Shown here in pieces: positions 39,040-52,400 of a stretch of 64,000 nucleotides of DNA; within the stretch, counting starts at the first letter, position 1, and the number at the start of each line of letters is the position of its first letter. The position numbers and the translations under genes are program-made. This DNA is from Sipunculus nudus (taxonomy: Eukaryota; Annelida; Sipuncula; Golfingiida; Sipunculidae): the NCBI GenBank assembly GCA_026874595.1, contig CM049314.1:32697229-32761228 (forward strand), given 5' to 3'. The notes beneath the pieces are model-generated. The model did no database searches. It had not been told where the DNA came from and was given only the letters and a program-made list of their open reading frames with translations.

Positions 39040-39935
39040 CTGTATACGTAATATATTTTTAGCCTTGAAAACAAATATTTGTTTGTTTTTCTCGATGTTA
39101 TGATCCCGCATATATAAAATTAGAGAAACATTTGGATGCTATTTTCATCACAGGGCCGTTCATTAATATCCTCAAGAATGTAATAAACTGGATAAATTTA
39201 TAATTAACTCGCTATGGAATAAAAATAAATGTTTAAATAATGAAATTAATTTTGAAAAACTGGGAAAATAAATAAATTGAGAGATGTTACAGCTCAAAGG
39301 GGGGGGGGGGGCTTTGGATCCGCCAATGGTTTATGATATAAAGAGAAGTAATACAACCTGACACGACGCCAAATCCTACTTTACTAGCTCTTGTGTGACA
39401 TTTTATCCCTATACGAGTTAGTCTGGGGTATCCAGACAGACACCCCATATCTGAAATAAGGAATCTGACACGTTCTTGTATGAAATCACCACGGGTGTAT
39501 GTTGTCTTGTCTAGGGTAACCGGTCGTTATGGAGCCTCCATCCATCAAAGCCCGGGGACATCCAGAAGCATGATGACGGCGGTCAGTCTCTGATAGCCTG
39601 GCTCATCACTAGCTAAACAGCCTCATTGCTGCTCCAGCCTCCCCAGAGCTGTCTCTTTATGTGGATTTTCAGTCACATCATCTTCTGTTTCAGCCCTGAT
39701 GTTTATTTTCACCATAACTATGTCAGGGTGTCTTTTTGTTTTGAGTTTTATGATGTGTTCATGATGATCAGTCTTACATGAATGCATAAAATGGCAATAT
39801 TTTTATTGCAATTTCTCTCCTGCTTCTGCTGTAGCTTGTAATTTTTTCCTATTGCAGAACACTATCATCATCCCCATTATTTTCGTCACCATCATTATCA
39901 CCACAATCATTATATATGTTGTTGTTATTATCGTT

Positions 39936-39937
39936 AC

Positions 39938-39996
<59 letters not shown>
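39936..39996. repeat. (ATT)n microsatellite
   Basis: About 20 ATT units. The minus-strand poly-Ile frame here (39803-40039) is an artefact. Confidence 0.97.
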
Positions 39997-39997
<1 letters not shown>

Positions 39998-40351
39998 TAC
40001 TATTATTACACTAGTAGTAGTAACACAATAATGATACATATTTTAATACTACTACTTCTACTACAACTTAAAATAATAAATAATTATCATCATTATTAAT
40101 ATAATTTTTATTGCAAATTAGAAATCTATATTTATTATAAATAATTCATCACCTTGTTTATTTATAAGCCTGCTTTGAAATTTTTAAACCTTTTTATTTA
40201 CCTTGTACAATTTAACTTACAACGAAAGTTATTATGCCCTAGATCAGCTTTGCCATTAAGGCCGACATGTACAGTAGAGATACAATTCAAAGGTAAGAGG
40301 ATTTCATCCGTTCATTTGCTGCCTGTTTTCTTTTTTTTTTGTCTCCAAAAG

Positions 40352-40620
40352 GAGGATTGAGGTTCATTCCCGTTCGTATGTTTGTGTGTGTTTGTTCTTA
40401 ACATAAATCCCGAAATCATGAACGAATCTCTCTCATGAAATTTTCAGATCAGTTCGAGAACAAGCCAATGAAGAATCGGATATATTTTGGTGTGGATCAG
40501 GCCATGATTCGGATTCAGGAACGCCATTGAGGAGTATTCACAAATGTACAGTAACTAATGCACAAATGAACCTGACAACATGGGCCGAATAAGTAAATGA
40601 CGAAGATTTCTAGTTTTACC
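40352..40620 (+). repeat. Dispersed repeat R1, copy outside the duplication
   Basis: Shows 'ttcccgttcgtatgtttgtgtg', 'ccaatgaagaatcg', 'ttttggtgtggatc' and 'gggccgaataagtaaatg' in order, followed by 'atttctagtttt' as in other copies. More diverged from copies a-c than they are from each other. Confidence 0.85.
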
Positions 40621-42072
40621 ATAAGACATTTGCACCGTACTTTTTAATAGTATAGTGGTGAGTTATGTGTTTTTGGACTACTGGACTTTATGTGGCATAA
40701 AATATCTTATTTCACAACCGACGCAGTGAGACAGGAATATTGTCAGTGGCGGTAGGTGACTTAAATGCTTAAAACGTAAACGGTGTCAAACAAGAGAAAG
40801 AAATTAACGCTGCTTGCTATTTTGATTAAAAGCTAAGGGAAAAGATAATAAATGCTACCCGTTGTTTTGAAGGGCCTGGAACGTGACAGATTGCTTGAAG
40901 TCATACGTCGCTCTTCTATAATCCCTGGAAACCCGAGGGAGCAAACCTTTTTGAGCCGTTTAAATGTTTTATGATCACAGCGCCGTGGCCTGGGCGGAGG
41001 GGAAGCCCGCACTCACTGACCCGACGGGGAAGCTGGATAAGGCGCAGCGACGGACTGGAAATCTGATGTTTATAGCGGACACCCATGGGAACAGAAGCCA
41101 AAGTTTATTCTATTATTAGCTAACTATAATACAATGCAGTTCCTGCTGCCTCAAAACGTGTCTGTGAAGTAAAACGTGGTCTTGCTTTCAGCCTAAAGTA
41201 AGAAATACTAGAAACATCAATTTCCATTCGAGTAAGCAAGAAAAGAGATAATTTTCTGTCTTTATTTTAGCCTTGTTATTTCAATTCTCGACTAGTTAAA
41301 AAATTGTGTTAATTAAAACAAGCGTATCCGTGTCCTGCTCAAAATGCTTAGAACAAAAAGCGTTCGGATAAACCGTCGACTAGAATCATCTGTTCACCTA
41401 AATGCTTGCAGTCACGGGAAGTGTCCGGCTCTCGTAACTTAGCGATAATGGGGAAGTCGGTGTGAAGTATACGACCTTTGAATTTAAGTCAAGATCAACA
41501 AAGGAATGATTTTGAAAATCTGAGGGCTCGAGCTCAAAAAAGGGCAAAAAAAAATAGGGGTGGGTGGGAATTTAATGGATGGCTTTGCATTCAGGGGGAC
41601 GTAACAAAGTAAAAAATATATTTATTTAGAAATATTATCTCCCAAATACTAATGTAGAAATGTTATCTCCCGAGTATAAATGTAGAAATGAAATCATCAA
41701 TTACAATAAGCATCCCCTCCATCCCGTGGTACGCTGGATTAGTCACCTAAAAGCGTGAACCTAGTTTGTGATATATTTTTATATATGGTTATAATGAAGT
41801 AGTTTGATTCTCTGGTGATATTCCAGCATTAACGTTTAATATGGAAATGTATAAATTATTTCTTCATTTTAAAAAACCTACCATGGAATTAGTCTCAATA
41901 GTGTTATTAAATGGGCGTTTGGTGATAGTGAATGTTTTCCCGTGAAATGTACAAGGTAAATGAATTAGAAAACCTGAATGGATACGCAGAAGTAACTGCA
42001 CCATATTTGCTCGGGCTATATGAACACTTATGTTTATTTAAGCAATGCTTTGTTTTGTTTGTGCTTTATCAT

Positions 42073-42075
<3 letters not shown>

Positions 42076-42121
<46 letters not shown>
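42076..42121. repeat. (AT)n microsatellite
   Basis: About 22 AT units. Confidence 0.97.
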
Positions 42122-42122
<1 letters not shown>

Positions 42123-42738
42123 TTATTATATATATGTACAAAAAGGTACACGTAGAGGTCTGGATGAAAAACTGGAATTGTCAAATCGGGATGATGCAGC
42201 GATACCTTGGTTTATTATTTGCGCCTGGATAAACGGGTTCATGGGCCAAGCAAGGCTGTTTTTCGAATGAATTGCATTCCTTGGCTATACGTTTAATAAT
42301 GCGCGTTGTATATTGTATAAACGCAGCTCCGTCGGCTGGTGCTTAGAAGACCGTTCACTGATGTAGCTTAAATCCCAGGAAGCGGTTATACCGTTGCATC
42401 GTGAAAATACGGTGGCTTATCGCTACTACTTGCTCATAGGTAAAATTATTCATAATAGATAAATTCCAAAAATGCACTCGGTGGAAGAAAGAGCAATACG
42501 AACTTGTATAACCCCAGAACAAGACATCTATAGAGATCATAATAAAGTTTATTTTTTTAATAACTGACAACATTTTTAATATCACAAGGACGCCAAGGTG
42601 GTGCTCGCGTGTGCAAAAATGACGAAAAGTACATGGAACATATATGTAAACATGTGCAGGGTGATGAACAAGAAATGATACGCTTTAATGAAGGGTGGAT
42701 TGATAAATGGTAAATTGAGAAGTGATTAAATATTCAAA

Positions 42739-42895
42739 GTCACGTGCTGCCTGTCAGTGGTTGTACCCTCCGGGGCGGTACAAAGCTCCGCCCACTTTCA
42801 CTGTTTGACACATGTTGATGGTCACGTGGTCCTGATCAGTGGTTTCGAAGCCCCGCCCCTTTTCCACTGACTGACACATGTTAAGAGTCAAGTGC
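42739..42895. repeat. Diverged 82-bp direct repeat, two units
   Basis: Both units begin gtcacgtg (42739 and 42821) and contain cagtggtt, a GC-box-like CCGCCC and a tgacacatgtt word. Confidence 0.7.
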
Positions 42896-43429
42896 TTGTA
42901 TTTGTAAAACTAAAATAGCCATTACAACTCCACTGACCGACAAAAGTAAAACTGAAGGGAAAAGAACAACAAATTCATATAGTTTTGTCGTGGTGAAAAC
43001 AGCCTCAACAACATACCCGTTTCTTAGTTGAAATATTATCCCAACTCACTCATATCCAATTTGAAAATTAATACGTTTAAATTTAGCATTTTAGAAGTGA
43101 CGCACTCTAAATTTATACCTTTCCGGAATGACTATGACTAATTAGAAGCAAAAATGATGGAATCAGCCTTCATAGAGTAGAAAGATACATTCAGTTCCTG
43201 GTTAATATGAATCAAACAAAACTGTCAGCGTACTGTTCCAAATTCTGAAGGAAAAGTGTTTAAAAGACAATAAACTATGGCACGATGGGTTAAGCTCACG
43301 TCTGTAACAGAAGATAAGTTTTCCTAATTCTATAATTCTGATTACTTTTGTGGGCGGTCAGGACTCGCATCCCATAAGCCTGCGGAAAACTGCTATCATT
43401 GCCCTCTCGGTGAACATTAAAGTTTCTTG

Positions 43430-43435
43430 TTTATT
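43430..43435 (-). terminator. Candidate polyadenylation signal (AATAAA)
   Basis: TTTATT on the plus strand reads AATAAA on the minus strand, about 290 bases after the stop codon of the guanylate cyclase gene. It is the first canonical hexamer I noticed downstream. Position fits, but AT-rich DNA produces such hexamers by chance. Confidence 0.35.
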
Positions 43436-43727
43436 GCTTTGTGTATTGGAGAAATGCAATCACAGGGTTGTGGCGGGGTAAGAGTCCCCGGCTTTCCAAT
43501 GGTTTTATAGGTTCACCATCTGTCGATGGATTATACAATCCACTTCGCGTTCCTGTAGGAATAGTCAAATAAGTCCCGGTCTAGTCCATAAACACGGTAT
43601 ATATAATCAACAGCCATTATAACAGACGTTCAGCACCATTGATAGTCCTCTCATCGGCTCAAAAAGTGGGACTATACGCAACTCTCAGGTTTTGGTATAC
43701 TTAAGTATACTGAATAATAAAACATCA

Positions 43728-44202
43728 TCATACGCTGGCATTTGCCTGCTTAACTTCCAAATCCAGCGCAGTTATAGACTCTATCCCTTTTGTTAACTCT
43801 GCGGGGTTGGATGTAGGTGTTTCTATTTCAAATTTGTGCAATTCCACCGGAGCTTTTACGCAGTTTGGGTTTTCCGCCACCCAATTGTTCTCACACTGCC
43901 CGGGTTTTCGGGGTGGCCCGTCGGGTGACCCGCCACCTGGGTCAGGTTTGGGTTTGTCTCTCACATGTGATATGTGTTCTATTTCAGGTGATGTTTTTGA
44001 CGTTTGGCCCGGAAGTTCTGTATGCATTTCCGCTTCGATTGGTCCATTAAAACAAGACACTGGGTTTTCCTTTGTACTCCTGTTTTCCCGGGCATCACCT
44101 GACGTCGCGTTCCCCTGACTATTCTCCATGTTTTCTAGGTTACTTCTGGAAGTCACAATGGGTAAGTTACCGGAAGTGGAGGAGGGAAGGTACGCACCAA
44201 GT
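43728..44202 (-). CDS. Guanylate cyclase terminal exon: long C-terminal tail
   Basis: Begins after acceptor AG at 44204-44203 ('gcatttcag'), completing the split Gly codon, and runs 157 residues to TGA at 43730-43728. It starts [11 protein letters not shown] and is rich in Ser, Thr, Asn, Pro, Gly and charged residues, with a [13 protein letters not shown] patch. It has no predicted membrane segment and no domain I recognise, and is probably disordered and cytoplasmic. Frame and splice phase agree with exon 9, and the open frame extends only 11 bases beyond the acceptor. The tail is longer than in the vertebrate natriuretic-peptide receptors. An alternative shorter last exon cannot be excluded. 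Confidence 0.8.
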
Positions 44203-47200
44203 CTGAAATGCACAACGCTTCATGTACATGTATAAACCCAGTAAGATAAAACATATGATATATCTGATCAGAAAAAAAATAACGTTTCAGAAGTATTACA
44301 CAAAAGCCTGGAAAAAATATATGTGATCCGAAATTTCGTTTATCTGAATTAAATGTTTGCATTTTTTTTAGTTATTTAAATGTTTATGTGTTAGGCCTAC
44401 TCGCTTACAGTTCGAACATGATAGTTGCATTCATAAATGTTTGGACAGTCATATTTTACTCAATTCAGATTTTCTCATTCATATTTCGATTTTTTTTAAA
44501 TATCGCATTGGAATAGACCATCTCCTGCCATTTTAGTAAAAGCCTAAAAAAATTACCATTTTAATAAATAAACAACATACTCACATAAGATAATTATATA
44601 CGGACAATATCTGCGTCACTGATGAAGCTTTTAGAGCTTTAGTGACTATATGTTTAAAATAAAAGATTAATTTAACTTTCACTTAATGACAAACATTAGA
44701 AAGTAAACGATTCTTACCCGTGGTTGTCCTCCCTGTATGCATTGATCAATTAAATAATTACAAAATTTAATACATATCACTTGAATTATTGTAGTAACTG
44801 TTTATTTTAAAGTATTTGTGTTTTAAGCGAAAATTGGCATCACTTTGTATCACCGTCCAATAAATTACCTAAATTATGCCTGCGATATTAAATACGGTAA
44901 CACCACTTCTGCAACTCAGCGCCATCTTGTGTTCATATAGTGTAACACATATTGTGTTAGCAGGGCATTGGTGATGTGTAATTTCTGTGAGAAACCTCAT
45001 ATACAGGAAGGACTTCAAGTATGGACTTAAGTATTTAATCGTAGTGATTGAATTATGACTTAAGCCAGCATTTATTTTAAACGATAACTATTTAAAACAT
45101 TAACCCACTTATCGAAAAAAAAAGTTTGAACACTATGAAGCAATGAAGAGCGAAAGCGTTATATCCGTAAATAATAATAAACATGGCCCATGGTTCCCAA
45201 TAACGATTGTACATCTGCCATATATATCTCCGTTATGTTTTATTAAACAATATAACGCATTGATTCTGATTTTGATTGACCTTCAACTTTTAAAGAGAAC
45301 GAAGCTTACTTGACCAGCGTATTATTTATCATAAATCCTTAAGTCCCCCAAAAAATACACAATGAATACATATTCGATGAAATGCATTGAAAATTTCCCT
45401 TGTTTTTAGGTTTTGTTCATTAAGTTTTCCATTTAATGTTAATAGTTACAATACTTTCATATAATCATTCCATTTGTAACTCATTGAGTGCTAATTGTTG
45501 AAAAACTATAGTGATGAACTGTTACAGGTACAGAAGGGGATATGCAAAAAATATGTTTTCTGATTATTGTTACAGATATCTGAGACTCTGAATATATATC
45601 TATACTCCCCTGCTATGTCACTTGTAACCAAGGCCATTGTGTGTTAATATACGCCTTGGGCACTAAAATATAGAAAGCCCCGTTTGCTTGAATACCGGAG
45701 GACTGGGGTCGGAGGTCTGAGGGGCGGGTGGGAGTTTAGGGGGGCTGGTAAGGAAGCTGAACTGGGGGGGGGGACTGGTAATATAAAGAAGCTAAACTGA
45801 GGTCAGTTAGTGACTAGAGGACACAAGGGATTCATATATACATGTGTATACACCCAGGACTTGTTGGGATATTATCAATAATGATTATGATTCAGGGCTA
45901 TGCTTTACACCTAGGAACACAAATTAAATATAATCGTACAATCAACTGGTCGCTGATTTATCAATATAAAATTATCATCAAATTTGTTGCGCCATATTTG
46001 TATCTGATTTACTCACTGAAAACATTCTTACAAAATCAAATACGTTTATTAATTTTTTCGATACTTACCCGACTTGAGCCGGGGCCTCCGGGAGAGGTCT
46101 TGTGAATCCGTCTTTTCCAATCAACCAATATGTGTTGGCTTGACCTTTACCCTGAAAAAGAAATTTTCAAATGTTAATTCATTTTCTATCTTCCAACAAA
46201 ATCTCATGGTGTGTGAGTGAACTTGCATGGATTAGGATTTATTTTTTTATAAGATTGTTAGGTGACTGCACAAGCTCTTATAGCATGTTCATTGATATTT
46301 TGCTGGAAAGTCAACTGAGATAAGTTTATTCGAATAACTTGGTCACAGTCTTTTTTTCTCCCAGTCTCGGATGTTATTGTCTCAGTCTTTTTTCCCGGTC
46401 TGGGATGTCATGGTCTCAGTCTTTTTTCCCGGTCTGGGATGCCATGGTCTCAGTCTGTTTTTCCTGGTCTCGGATGCCATGTTCTAAGTTTTTTTTCCCG
46501 GTCTCGGATGCCATGTTCTCAGTCTTTTTTCCCGGTCTCGGATGCCATGTCCTCAATCTTTTTTCCCGGTCTCGGATGTCATGTTTTCAGTCTTTTTTTC
46601 CCGGTCTGGGATGTCATGTTCTCAGTCTTTTTACCCGGTCTTGGATGCCATCATGACAGTCTCAGTCTGTTTTTCCCGGTCTCAGGTGTCATGGCCTCAT
46701 TCTGTTTTTCCAGGTCTGGGATGCCATGTTCTCAGTCTTTTTTCCCGGTCTCGGATGCCATGTTCTCAGTCTTTTTTTCCGGTCTGGGATGCCATGTTCT
46801 CAGTCTTTTTTCCCGGTCTCGGATGTCATGGTCTCAGTCTGTTTTACCCGGTCTGGGATGTCATGTTCTCAGTCTTTTTCCCCGTTCTTGGATGTCATGT
46901 TCTCAGTCTGTTTTTCCCGGTCTGGGATGCCATGTTCTGTCTTTTTTCCCGGTCTGGGATGTCATGGTCTCAGTCTGTTTTTCCCGGTCTGGGATGCCAT
47001 GTTCTCAGTCTTTTTTCCCGGTCTGGGATGTCATGGTCTCAGTCTTTTTTCCCGGTCTCGGATGTTATGTTCTCAGTCTTTTTTCCCGTTCTCGGATGTT
47101 ATGTTCTTTGTCTTTTTTCCAGGTCTGGGATGTCATGTTCTCAGTCTTTTTTCCCGGTCTCGGATGTTATGTTCTCAGTCTTTTTCCCGGTCTCGGATGT

Positions 47201-48964
47201 TATGTTCTCAGTCTTTTTTTCTTGCTCTCGGATGTTATGTTGTCAGTCTTTTTTCCCGGTCTCGGATGTCAAGTTCTCAGTCTTTTTTCCCGGTCTCTGA
47301 TGCCATGTTCTTAGTCTTTTATCCCGGTTTGGGATGCCATGTTCTCAGTCTTTTTCCCCGGTCTTGGATGTTATGTTCTCAGTCTTTTTTCCTGGTCTCG
47401 GATGTTATGTTCTCAGTCTTTTTTCCCGTTCTCGGATGTTATGTTCTCAGTCTTTTTCCCTGGTTTCGGATGTTATGTTCTCAGTCTGTTTTACCCGGTC
47501 TGGGATGTCATGTTCTCAGTCTTTTTCCCCGTTCTTGGATGTCATGTTCTCAGTCTGTTTTTCCCGGTCTGGGATGCCATGTTCTGTCTTTTTTCCGGGT
47601 CTGGGATGTCATGGTCTCAGTCTGTTTTTCCCGGTCTGGGATGCCATGTTCTCAGTCTTTTTTCCCGGTCTGGGATGTCATGGTCTCAGTCTTTTTCCCC
47701 GGTCTCGGATGTTATGTTCTCAGTCTTTTTTCCCGTGCTCGGATGTTATGTTCTTTGTCTTTTTTCCAGGTCTGGGATGTCATGTTCTCAGTCTTTTTTC
47801 CCGGTCTCGGATGTTATGTTCTCAGTCTTTTTTCCCGGTCTGGGGTGTCATGTTCTCAGTTTGTTTTTCCCGGTCTCGGGTGTCATGGCCACATTCTTTT
47901 TTTTCCTGGTCTCGGATGTCATGTTTTCAGCTTTTTTCCCGTTCATGGATACCATGGTTTCGTCAGTGCTTCGGCTTATCCAACCACCACGGCATGATGT
48001 TTAGATAGATTTGCTGACTTCAAGATGATTTCAACGCCATCTCCGCTCAAAAATCCGCATCTAAATCTCCTGATTTCGCACTGAAACGAGAAAGTGACCG
48101 CAGCGGGGTCTAGCCATGCATGATTACCTGACCTATGGCTGTAATAGTACAATTTGGATCATCGAGATAAATCAGTACGAAGGTTGACCATGGATGTTAA
48201 TTACAGGATTTAAATCGTACCCGAAAGTCCTGCCGTCTGTATTTGAGGTTATGAGGACGTTCGCCCCGTTTATAATACCCGTCTACCGAGGATCAATATA
48301 CCATGTGGAACAAATCGCCCGATCTCCATGCCTTTATCCCTCGGTTATCAGTCTTATATTCAAGTAATCATTGGGCTATCAAGCAGTGGCGTCAATTTTG
48401 CTTCAAGAGTGGGGGGATGATTCATAGGGTTAGGTTGGATCAACATTTTTGAAAACCTATACGAATATTTAAAGATCTCATGTATATATATATGCGTGTG
48501 AATATTAATTTTTTGAGATATTACAAGCAAATGTAAGATTAAAAATTATGGTCAAACAGAAAGGCAGAAATGTAACAAAATTCTCTCATTCTAATTATTT
48601 ATATGTTTTATTTCCAGTATACAAATCGTACTCTCTGAATAGCGGGGAAGGGGGGGGGGGGGGGTTGATTGATGGATATATACTCCCATCCCCCTTGTAT
48701 TGACGCCCCTTGTATCAAGCCACGGAAAAAAGGCTTTGTATATTGGACTCATTTTTATTTATCAGTCATTGTGCAGACAGTCATTAAGAATTTTGCTTCC
48801 ATTGGATGCTGTCCTACCCACTGCAGGAGATCAGATACACGTGGATCTGTGTATTAAGACTCTAATGCTGATGGTATATGCTATTCCTGTGTATATTGCC
48901 CATTGGCGTCAAATTATATCTTCAAGGGTGGGGGATGAGTCTCAGGGAGACAACTTTTATTATA

Positions 48965-49023
<59 letters not shown>

Positions 49024-49413
49024 CTTTCAAACAAATTACGATTAAGTATAAGGGTTTACAATATTAGGCCAGGGGAGGTGCCAGGTTTTAGGAAAAGGAG
49101 GGGTCCATACCAAATGGACTTAAGACGGAACCTAATAAAGATCCCCATGTCCGGAAAAGTGGGGCCCAGGCGGCAAATATTGGTCTGAATTTTTTAAAAT
49201 GAGGCTGAATCCCCCTTAGCAAGATCAGCTTTTATAAGTTTCCAGTAAAAGTTATTTCAAATTGGGTTTTTCTGTGTTATAGTAAACTCGGAATTAGAAC
49301 CAAAGTCTACAATATATAATGTATAATCATAAATATATTATATGTCCTATATATAAATATTATTCTTTGAAAGCAGGGGATAATTTAACATTGACCATCT
49401 ACCTTGTTAAAAA

Positions 49414-49444
<31 letters not shown>

Positions 49445-52400
49445 GGGGGGGGTTATAAACCCCCATCCCCCTTGCAATGACGCCCCTGATATTGCTAACC
49501 TTTAGTTCGACCTTGCCCCGGTATTCGACGAAGTATCCCCCGAGTTCATCCAGCTTCTCTTTCGTTTGCTGGCTCACGTGGATGCGGAATGCTGTAAAAA
49601 CAAGCGAAGCATTAAGAAATATTTTGAACACATCCGGTGCTTAAATTAGTCGGATTAACTTTATCCGATTACTCGAGACCGAAATCAGGACCCGAGTACT
49701 CATATTCCGCCTGCATTTTTGGACATGAAGTGATTATTCAAATGGTATTTTTTAAACCTGAGTATTTTATCTGTTTTTGACCTACTGTACTGGCGTTGCT
49801 TGCACCTTAAAGCAAAAGTCTTCAAACGTCTCAACATCTTAAATATAATATAACTTCCGTGCCATATCTACACGTGGGTTAACTCGAAAATAACGTTAAA
49901 TTCACTTCCTGTTATGGTTTCTTTTTAAGTTTGAATATTTCATTCTAAACTTTTTTTCCAAGGTAATGATTACCCCAGCCCAATTCATGCAATATCTACC
50001 GGGTTTTTCCAAACTTTGCTACCTGGATTAATACAAATAAATACAAAGTCACTTATTGATACTTGACCATACAGCCTTTAGATACAGTGAGACGCGTTTC
50101 TACCTCAATATAAAGCTTTAAAGTCATATATCTAAATAATCACTATACATTGAAATTTAATTTATTCTATTTCTTTTCTTTTGAATTATTTTTTACTTTC
50201 ATGAGCCTCAACCAGCAAAATATGCTATGGATAATCCAAATTACATGATTTAAAATTTATAACAGTTCACAAATCTTCACATTAATGATTAATTATTTAC
50301 ACTGTTACAGGTGCTCTTTTTATTGTGTGGCACGGGCGTAACTCATGTTGTAGCGCTCTTTCCTGGCCGCTTGTTACATTCTATGTTTAATCCGTACCGG
50401 TTGAACTCTTGTTGTCCTGCTGGGTTGGTCGTGAGTCACGTGTACACCATGGTGTGTAGAGATACACTGCGCTGTTTTTCTAGAGAATTCCTGAAACGTG
50501 TGCTGTGCAAGATCTTATAGACTGTTCGAGAAGTGGAAAGTTCCCGGCTTGGGTGTGAAGGTATGTAAAGGGGCTCTTTTTTAGAATCAGAGGGCAGACA
50601 GCAGAGCAGATTCCATTTATCCATGTACCATTATCTTTCTATCTGATTGTATTGACTTGTTGCTATACCACTGTTTTACTGTATAATTATATTGATTTAG
50701 TGTATTGTATTGTAAGGGTTGTTTTGGGAATAAATTATGGTTATTTGTTGGCAAAAAAACACTGACTTCTTTATTCGTTTCCCTAGACGTTTCACGCTGC
50801 CCAGTGTTACAGAATCAGTTTTTTTTTATCTCCGTTACAGAATTTGTGTTCATCACGCATACGTGATCTGTTTATATTAGGTTCCGTAACAACACGTGCG
50901 TGGTTTATTTTCACATTTTTCAGGTCCTTAACCGGTGACTCACTTTCTTCCGCCACTTACCGTTCAGATTATTTCTTTATTCTAAACATACGTAAGGCAT
51001 CTTGTCATTAAAAGGACTCTTCACACAGTTTCTCTGCTTAATAATTTTACTCTTTTCAATGTTCACATGTTATTGGGAGAAGAGGGTCCTCTTACCAAAC
51101 CAGCCTACAAATCATTGCGGCAGTACGACGAGCGAGTGTAACCGTTGTTACAGGTGCTCTTTTTATTTTGTGACACGGGGCGTAACTCGTGTTGTAGTTG
51201 CACTCTCAGTTTAATCCGTACTGGTTGAACTCTCGTTGTCATGCTAGCTTGGGGCTTTCTCGCCTGGCCGAGCCGGGTCGGATTCACGTGTGGACCCTGG
51301 TATGTAGAGACACAGCGATGTTCTTCTAGATGATTCCTGTAACGCGTGTTTACTGTCTGTTGTGTTGGATTTTTTAGACTGTTCGAGAAGTTGAAAATTC
51401 TCAGCTTGGGGCGGGAAGTTATAAAGAGGGGGCTGTGTTTCAGGGCCGAGAGAGGTGAGAGAATATTCGAGTAGACACAGATGTGCTTATGTCATTTTGT
51501 GGGACCTGTCCGATTATCCAGTGATTTCAGGGATTCTACTATTACAATTTAATGCTGTCTGCCTCAAGTTTACTTTCTGGATTATTACAAGAGCATTGCA
51601 TTGGACTGTTATTCTCCGAGAGGATTTGTGTGGACTTTTCATATGGCATATGCATTTAAAAGGACTTATCGTTGTGACAGTGGCGGTATCCAGGTACTGT
51701 GCTCTATGTTTACTTTACTGTGTGATTGTATTGATTTGTTGTTGTACAGCTGTTATACTGTGTAATTGTATTGATTTAGTGTGTTGTAATGTTAAGGTTG
51801 TTTTAAAAATAAATTTTAGTTATTTGTTGACAAAAAACCACTGACTTCTTTATTCATTCCCCTGGACATTTCACGCTGCCTAGTGTTACAGAATCTGACT
51901 TTTATATCTTCTTGACAAAATTTATGTTCATCAAGCATACGAGATCTGTTGATATTAGGTTCCGTTACACCGTATCATCGAAATTATTAATAAACTTTAA
52001 AAATATTATCTAATCAACTTACCGCTGCCTGTAGACTCCATCCTGGATGCTACATTAACCGTGTCTCCAAACAAACAGTACCTCGGCATAGTCTGTCCAA
52101 CGACGCCCGCCGCACAAGGTCCTGCAGATAAAGCCATATAAAATTCATGTAAGACAATAAGACGATCTTTAAAAATTTTCGCCAATGAAAACTTTAAATC
52201 TGCATTCCATGGAATAAAAGCCTCTGCCATGTGGTCATTCACTTATTCGACCCATATTCCTCGAAGCATAAGTGACTGAACCTTCGGGAATATTCCTTGA
52301 TGACGTTCCTGATTCCGGACCATGTTTCGGATCCACACAAAAATCTAATCGTCTCTTAATTGGCCCATTCCCGAAATGTTCTTTCAAGCTCATGAGATTC

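Larger units (their letters stand above)
38076..40351. other. Intergenic stretch, no gene recognised
   Basis: AT-rich apart from a GC-richer patch near 39480-39660. Two microsatellites (listed separately) and a run of 12 G at 39300-39311 are the only structures seen. Confidence 0.5.
40621..43429. other. Stretch downstream of the guanylate cyclase gene
   Basis: No gene recognised. It includes a GC-richer patch at 40910-41090 with no identifiable domain, an (AT)n tract (42076-42121) and a diverged 82-bp direct repeat (42739-42895) whose units share 'gtcacgtg', 'cagtgg', 'ccgccc' and 'tgacacatgtt'. Confidence 0.5.

Noticed and set aside
40916-41101. GC-richer minus frame as a coding exon
   Set aside because: No recognisable family and no good splice signals bounding it; GC richness alone is insufficient.
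43728-43740. C-terminal Asn-Ala-Ser-Val as a PDZ-binding motif
   Set aside because: A class I motif needs Ser or Thr two residues before the end; here that residue is Ala, so support is weak.
46339-48008. Open plus-strand frames of 221 to 423 codons
   Set aside because: They come from a stop-free 34-bp tandem repeat read in all frames, antisense to the guanylate cyclase gene, with no start context or domain.
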